Of a stretch of DNA of 17,985 nt, positions 14,357 through 17,985 are shown in pieces (within the stretch, counting starts at the first letter, position 1; every line of letters begins with the position of its first letter). The notes under the pieces were generated by a model, which did no database searches, was not told the DNA's origin, and saw nothing but the letters and a program-made list of their open reading frames with translations. The position numbers and the translations under genes were made by a program. The stretch lies in NCBI GenBank assembly GCA_963597615.1, contig CAVBQS010000048.1, forward strand, positions 1 through 17,985, in the 5' to 3' direction. The stretch is from CAKRJP01 sp963597615 (GTDB taxonomy: Bacteria; Bacillota; Clostridia; Lachnospirales; Lachnospiraceae).

Positions 14357-16564
14357 TTAACGCATACATTTATAAATTTCTTCCAAGATGCTAGCATCTG
14401 ACACTGGCTTCTCCACATATCCATTGATATAGCCATGCTGTTTAGCCTCAATAATTTCTTTTCGCACCTGGTCCACCATAACAATTTTAATAATGTCGGG
14501 ATAGGCAGATCCCAGGGCCATAGCAAATTGAATTCCCGTATCACCACCGCTGGTTCTTGAAAGCTGCTGGTCAATGAGCACCACTTCATACTTACTCTTA
14601 GAAAGGGCCTCTCTGGCCTCCTCTGTGTTACTAACAGTTGTAATATCCACCTTTGATTTTGCAAAACGCTTCTCCAAAAGTCGCAGCACATGACCATTAT
14701 CATCCACTGCCAGAATTCGAAGACTTACATCCTGCCCCACCTCATTTTGAGAAACCGGATGCTCCGGCGGGTTAACCTTTGGAAGGCAAATGGTAAAACA
14801 GGTTCCTACTCCAGGAGTGCTTTCCACGAAAATGTGGCCTTGATGGGATCTTATGATCTGCTCAGCAACAGAAAGCCCCAATCCTGTTCCCTGACCGCCT
14901 ACCTTGGTAGTGAAGAAGGGGTTAAAAATCTGCTCCCTGACTTCCGGCTCCATACCGCAGCCGTTATCTTCAATATAAATACAAAGGTAGTCTTTCCAGA
15001 TATCTCCCAGGTCCTGATGAAATTTCCCCTTAAGTTCCTCCTGGCTATGGATTTCTCCCCTGAGAGATACCAGGCCATCCTTTTCCTTGCCAATGGCATG
15101 GAAGGCGTTGACGCAGATATTTAAAAGCACCTGATTTAACTGGGTTTCATTTCCCAGGAAGCCCTCCTCCTTAAATTCATTGCTGTCAATAAACATCACA
15201 TTTGCCGGACATACAGAACGGACCATCTTTACTGTACGCTTCAAGGCTTTTCTTAAAGGCACAAAGGTATAAACCGTCTCCATATTCTTCCGGCTAAGAC
15301 CGGAAATCTGCTTGATAATATCCTTGGCCTTATCTGAGGCATCGAAAATCTCCTGGGCAAAATCTGCCTCATCGGAATCCGGCGGCAGCATATCGATCAG
15401 CATCTCTGAATATCCCATAATAGGGGTCAGTAGGTTGTTAAACTCATGGGCGATGCCCCCTGTCATAGTTCCCATAATCTGCAGTCTCTGCTGGTGGGCA
15501 ATGACTTCCTCCCCCCTTTTGGTCTCCTCCAGCACCTCGTTAAGGTCTTTTAGGTAAGCAATCTCCTGTTGATTTCTCCGGCCCTGCACTAGCTGCCACA
15601 TAACAACTGCAGCCAAAGCTAGGACAATCACAACAATGCCTCCATAGGTAGCCAATATGGTTATGTATCCAGATACAATCGGTTGGTAGATGTCATCATA
15701 ATCCATAACAATAGAAACGATCATATAGCCGTCCCCGCAATTGGCATGGGTATGGGCTGCGATTTTCTGAACTCTTGGCAGGTTTTTATTGGACCACCAG
15801 TAGGAGTAGTATTCTAAGACTGCCGACTCCTTAGCATTTTGATCATCCAAAAGATTTGCCAAACTGTCAAGGTCTAAGTCCCCGTAAAGGTCCTTTCTTC
15901 CGTCAATAATGGTAACTCCAATCTGGGCCTTCTCCGGATGCATGTAAATGACTCCCTTGGTGCTTTTTACCACCACATAGCCATTGGTTCCCAAACGGAT
16001 ATCAGAGATCATGTTGTTATAGTATTCCTCCACATCCAGATAGAGCTGAAGTTTCTTTCCATCAGACAGCGTATTTTCCAAAACAAAATACAGCTGGTTG
16101 TCCGTGCCCATGGCCACCTTCATTTCCACACCACTATCCAAGTGGAAATCATCGTATTGGGTTTCAAGATACTGATCGCCGCTTTCCCATATAATATTTC
16201 CATCCCGGTCGTAATAAACCAAATTCTTAACATAGGCAACATGTTTATCTATATAATCAGAGAGCAATTTTTTCTGGGCTTCTACAGGATCCTCAATTTC
16301 CTCCACACTTTCTACCAGATCAGTCAGATATTCTAGATCGGTGTCATAGCCTGTAATGTTCTCCTGGAGGCTGTCTGCCAGGGAGTCTGTAATTAACAGC
16401 ATCTCTTCTTTTTGTTTGGAAATAATATCATCTCGATACTTTCCCCAAGTGAGCCATCCTACGTAGGCCACCGCCACCGCCAGCAGGAAGGCCAACAAAA
16501 TTCCCAAGATATAAATCCATTTTTTAGAGGATCTTTCTTTCAATTTTTTGAGATCCTTTTCCAT
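14357..16564 (-). CDS. Hybrid sensor histidine kinase with dCache sensor and C-terminal receiver
   Basis: This 735-residue membrane sensor kinase has one helix at about 16-38 and a second at about 300-326. They flank an extracellular Cache-type sensor (VYYDRDGNIIWESG, and GYVVVKSTKGVIYMHPE, a typical membrane-proximal Cache strand set). No HAMP is evident, and a short coiled-coil linker (330-362) leads to HisKA with phospho-acceptor H373 in GGIAHEFNNLL. HATPase follows: N486 (N box), DNGCGM (533-538) and GQGTGLGL (557-564). The C-terminal receiver (about 615-735) has D621-D622, acceptor D665 and K719. It is divergent after D665 and has Asp699 where the usual switch Thr/Ser stands. AGGAGG before the ATG at 16564 decides the start. 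The TTG at 16570 lies too close to that site. The gene diverges from an OmpR-family regulator gene, its probable partner. The ligand is unknown. Confidence 0.93.
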   Translation of the reverse strand: MEKDLKKLKERSSKKWIYILGILLAFLLAVAVAYVGWLTWGKYRDDIISKQKEEMLLITDSLADSLQENITGYDTDLEYLTDLVESVEEIEDPVEAQKKLLSDYIDKHVAYVKNLVYYDRDGNIIWESGDQYLETQYDDFHLDSGVEMKVAMGTDNQLYFVLENTLSDGKKLQLYLDVEEYYNNMISDIRLGTNGYVVVKSTKGVIYMHPEKAQIGVTIIDGRKDLYGDLDLDSLANLLDDQNAKESAVLEYYSYWWSNKNLPRVQKIAAHTHANCGDGYMIVSIVMDYDDIYQPIVSGYITILATYGGIVVIVLALAAVVMWQLVQGRRNQQEIAYLKDLNEVLEETKRGEEVIAHQQRLQIMGTMTGGIAHEFNNLLTPIMGYSEMLIDMLPPDSDEADFAQEIFDASDKAKDIIKQISGLSRKNMETVYTFVPLRKALKRTVKMVRSVCPANVMFIDSNEFKEEGFLGNETQLNQVLLNICVNAFHAIGKEKDGLVSLRGEIHSQEELKGKFHQDLGDIWKDYLCIYIEDNGCGMEPEVREQIFNPFFTTKVGGQGTGLGLSVAEQIIRSHQGHIFVESTPGVGTCFTICLPKVNPPEHPVSQNEVGQDVSLRILAVDDNGHVLRLLEKRFAKSKVDITTVSNTEEAREALSKSKYEVVLIDQQLSRTSGGDTGIQFAMALGSAYPDIIKIVMVDQVRKEIIEAKQHGYINGYVEKPVSDASILEEIYKCMR

Positions 16565-16583
16565 TTGCAAAGTCCTCCTCGAA

Positions 16584-16612
16584 TTGACACATTTTTAACT
16601 TTATATTATAAT
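16584..16612 (+). promoter_or_regulatory. Consensus sigma-A promoter of the response regulator gene
   Basis: TTGACA (16584-16589) and TATAAT (16607-16612) with a 17-base spacer match the consensus exactly. The expected start is near 16619, giving a leader of about 56 bases before the ATG at 16675. The -35 box lies 20 bases from the kinase start codon, so this promoter occupies the kinase gene's own 5' leader. Confidence 0.85.
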
Positions 16613-16625
16613 AATTTTTAATTTG

Positions 16626-16654
16626 AGTATAGGATTTTTTTAGATTCTAAATCA
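16626..16654 (-). promoter_or_regulatory. Possible promoter of the histidine kinase gene
   Basis: On the leftward strand, TGATTT (16654-16649) and TATACT (16631-16626) are 17 bases apart. The -35 is poor. Another leftward TATAAT (16610-16605) overlaps the regulator's -10 box but has no acceptable -35. In either case the kinase transcript would start within or just before the regulator promoter. Confidence 0.3.
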
Positions 16655-16674
16655 GGAAACACAGTGAGGTTATT

Positions 16675-17370
16675 ATGTCAGATAAAGTTTTAATCGTTGA
16701 TGATGATGAAGCAATCTGCAAAATGCTATCCAAGGTTATGGACAGCAATGACTTAGAATCCGATATTGCCATGAGCGGTATGGAAGCCTTAAAAAAAGTA
16801 CAAAATCACAGCTACGATATTATCCTTATGGACGTTATGATGGATGATATGGAAGGGTTCGAAGTCATTAAGAAGATGCGGGCAGGGGGAATTCAGACTC
16901 CTATTATAATCATAAGTGGAAGAAGCGAAGACTACGATGCCCTTTATGGTCTCTCTGTAGGGGCAGATGATTATATCACCAAGCCTTTCCGCCCACTGGT
17001 AGTAGGGGCTAAGGTGAAGGCTTTAATTCGCCGCAATAAAAACCAGGTCCTATCTTCCCAGAATATTATCGAGCATGGCTGCTTTAAATATGACAATTCC
17101 TCCCTTCGTTTTTATAAGAATGGGGAGGAGATCATCCTCTCTTCCAAGGAGAATGGCTTGATTCTTTTGTTTATGTCCCATCCAGACCACGTCTTTACCA
17201 AAGAGATGATCTATGAACATGTCTGGGGCAACACCATTGCGGTGGATGACAATACCATTATGGTTTATATCAACCGTCTTAGAAATAAGATCGAAGACAA
17301 CCCTCAGAAACCAAAATATATTCTTACCGTAAGAGGGGCCGGCTATCGTTTCCGCCCGGATCCTCAGTAG
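16675..17370 (+). CDS. Response regulator, OmpR/PhoB family
   Basis: This is a 231-residue two-component transcription factor. The receiver (about 3-118) has the acidic pair D9-D10-D11 region, phospho-acceptor D53 in IILMDVMM, switch residue S81 (IIISGR) and K103 in ITKPF, all canonical. A winged-helix DNA-binding domain follows (about 132-228), with the family pattern from SSKENGLILLF through MIYEHVWG to VYINRLRNKIE and a closing RGAGYRF. The ATG at 16675 has GTGAGG five bases upstream. It is probably phosphorylated by the divergently encoded dCache hybrid kinase. The partnership is inferred from position. Its target genes are not known. Candidates within sight are the divergent kinase and its own overlapping promoter. 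A very strong terminator follows 25 bases after the stop. Confidence 0.95.
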   Translation: MSDKVLIVDDDEAICKMLSKVMDSNDLESDIAMSGMEALKKVQNHSYDIILMDVMMDDMEGFEVIKKMRAGGIQTPIIIISGRSEDYDALYGLSVGADDYITKPFRPLVVGAKVKALIRRNKNQVLSSQNIIEHGCFKYDNSSLRFYKNGEEIILSSKENGLILLFMSHPDHVFTKEMIYEHVWGNTIAVDDNTIMVYINRLRNKIEDNPQKPKYILTVRGAGYRFRPDPQ

Positions 17371-17394
17371 CTTTTATAAAGTATCTGAATATGC

Positions 17395-17437
17395 AAGATG
17401 CTCATTTCCATGGGGCTGGAAATGAGCATCTTTTTTT
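17395..17437 (+). terminator. Rho-independent terminator of the response regulator gene
   Basis: A perfect 14-bp stem (AGATGCTCATTTCC 17396-17409, GGAAATGAGCATCT 17418-17431) with an 8-base loop is followed by seven T. On the opposite strand no T run follows, so it does not obviously terminate citF transcripts. Confidence 0.93.
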
Positions 17438-17638
17438 CAGGAGCTGTCAATCTCCTGAGAAGGCTGTATGCAGGTTCCACACAGCCGTGGGAAGATAAGA
17501 AGCGGTGTTAAGGTTAAGGTCCTGTGTATAATATTATTTAGGATGCATGAGTTGATGAAAATGCTTCTTACCTTCTCTAAGAAGGAGTTATGATTAATTA
17601 GTCAGTTGTCAAAATTTATAAATCGAAGTACTCTTTGC
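17438..17638. other. Gene-free stretch with several small hairpins
   Basis: About 200 bases without a supported gene. It holds a hairpin TCAGGAG/CTCCTGA (17437-17443 with 17452-17458), a hairpin GGCTGT/ACAGCC (17462-17467 with 17481-17486), a tandem TTAAGG TTAAGG (17508-17519), a TATAAT (17527-17532) without a good -35, and CCTTCT-CTA-AGAAGG (17571-17585). A 16-codon frame starts at 17543 and ends at 17593. I do not call it a gene. No clear citF terminator with a T run is visible leftward. Confidence 0.5.
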
Positions 17639-17985
17639 TTATTCAGCAAACTCAAATTCTTTTACTTCTCTTACTACGTCCATGATGGTTCCATCACGGC
17701 CCTCAATAATTCCTACCACTCGGTCACCGAACTGGACCTTCTGTGGCTCTCCTGTAATGGAGTAAGCAATATCTCTTAATTCTTCAATAGTCTTGAAAGG
17801 AAGATCTACGTCCTTCATGGCCTCTATAAGATCTTGTCTTCTTGGATTAATAGCAATACCATAATCAGTAATTACAACGTCAATAGATTCTCCCGGTGTT
17901 GTTACAGTTGTAACCTCTGAGCAGATGGCCGGGATTCTTCCCTGAAGCAATGGTGCAATAACGATGGTGCACTTTGCTCCCTGGG
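17639..17985 (-). CDS. citF: Citrate lyase alpha subunit (citrate CoA-transferase), 3' part
   Basis: This is the C-terminal part of the citrate lyase alpha subunit. In the lyase complex it transfers citrate onto the acyl-carrier subunit by exchange with its acetyl group, so that the beta subunit can split off oxaloacetate. The frame is open to the right edge (GAKCTIVIAPLLQGRIPAI), so the start of the gene is outside. The TTG at 17950 is an internal Leu codon. Family marks are the TPGESIDVVITDYGIAINPRR segment, LPFKTIEEL and the closing RDGTIMDVVREV. The protein is cytoplasmic. In most organisms citD and citE precede citF in one operon, which here would lie to the right, and citF would be the last gene since nothing leftward follows. 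It implies citrate fermentation capacity. Confidence 0.92.
   Translation of the reverse strand, partial: QGAKCTIVIAPLLQGRIPAICSEVTTVTTPGESIDVVITDYGIAINPRRQDLIEAMKDVDLPFKTIEELRDIAYSITGEPQKVQFGDRVVGIIEGRDGTIMDVVREVKEFEFAE

Noticed and set aside
17543..17593. Sixteen-codon frame (MHELMKMLLTFSKKEL)
   Set aside because: It is very short with no convincing ribosome binding site. A nearby AAGGAG is followed by an ATG-Ile-Asn-stop that also cannot be a gene.
1..17985. CRISPR array, insertion sequence, prophage, tRNA or rRNA
   Set aside because: I looked for spaced repeats, terminal inverted repeats, transposase motifs and tRNA-like cloverleafs and saw none.

Overview
The window looks like a chromosomal segment of a low-GC Gram-positive anaerobe of the Clostridia, most probably Lachnospiraceae. 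This rests on the gene content (type-2 IleRS under a T-box, glycogen phosphorylase, NSS transporter, COG2509 flavoprotein, citrate lyase), AGGAGG-type ribosome binding sites, sigma-A-like promoters and strong intrinsic terminators. I see no insertion sequence, phage gene, CRISPR array, tRNA or rRNA. All recognised genes belong to known families, and I found no convincing new multi-gene system. The most interesting features are in regulation and domain architecture.

Layout. 1-716 (+) is the 3' part of a COG2509 FAD-dependent dehydrogenase, closed by a strong terminator. The 3' arm of that terminator also holds the likely -35 box of the next gene, a hemolysin III/PAQR membrane protein (857-1570, +). 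A leftward block follows: T-box leader, ileS, glgP, a terminator, and a small GIY-YIG protein (8095 down to 1737). The ileS leader carries an AUC (Ile) specifier, the T-box sequence and a leader terminator, so ileS should be induced by uncharged tRNA-Ile. I see no terminator between ileS and glgP, so glgP could partly share this control.

Upstream of it lies a second leftward block with short gaps: a GH13 alpha-glucosidase, a MATE exporter and a secreted D,D-carboxypeptidase (12708 down to 8106), transcribed from a good promoter at 12753-12781. Divergent from it is an NSS/SNF sodium-coupled transporter (12868-14268, +), which ends at a bidirectional terminator shared with the convergent histidine kinase gene.

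The right part holds a two-component system: a dCache hybrid histidine kinase with a divergent C-terminal receiver (16564 down to 14357) and a divergently transcribed OmpR-family response regulator (16675-17370). The regulator has a perfect consensus promoter (TTGACA-17-TATAAT) immediately upstream of the kinase start, so the two promoters must overlap. After a strong terminator and a 200-base gene-free stretch with several small hairpins, the window ends in the 3' part of citF (citrate lyase alpha), which enters leftward from the right edge.

Functionally the genes cover carbon storage and sugar use (glgP, GH13), citrate fermentation (citF), translation (ileS), the envelope (D,D-carboxypeptidase, hemolysin III-like protein) and transport (MATE, NSS). 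The sensor's ligand cannot be read from the sequence.
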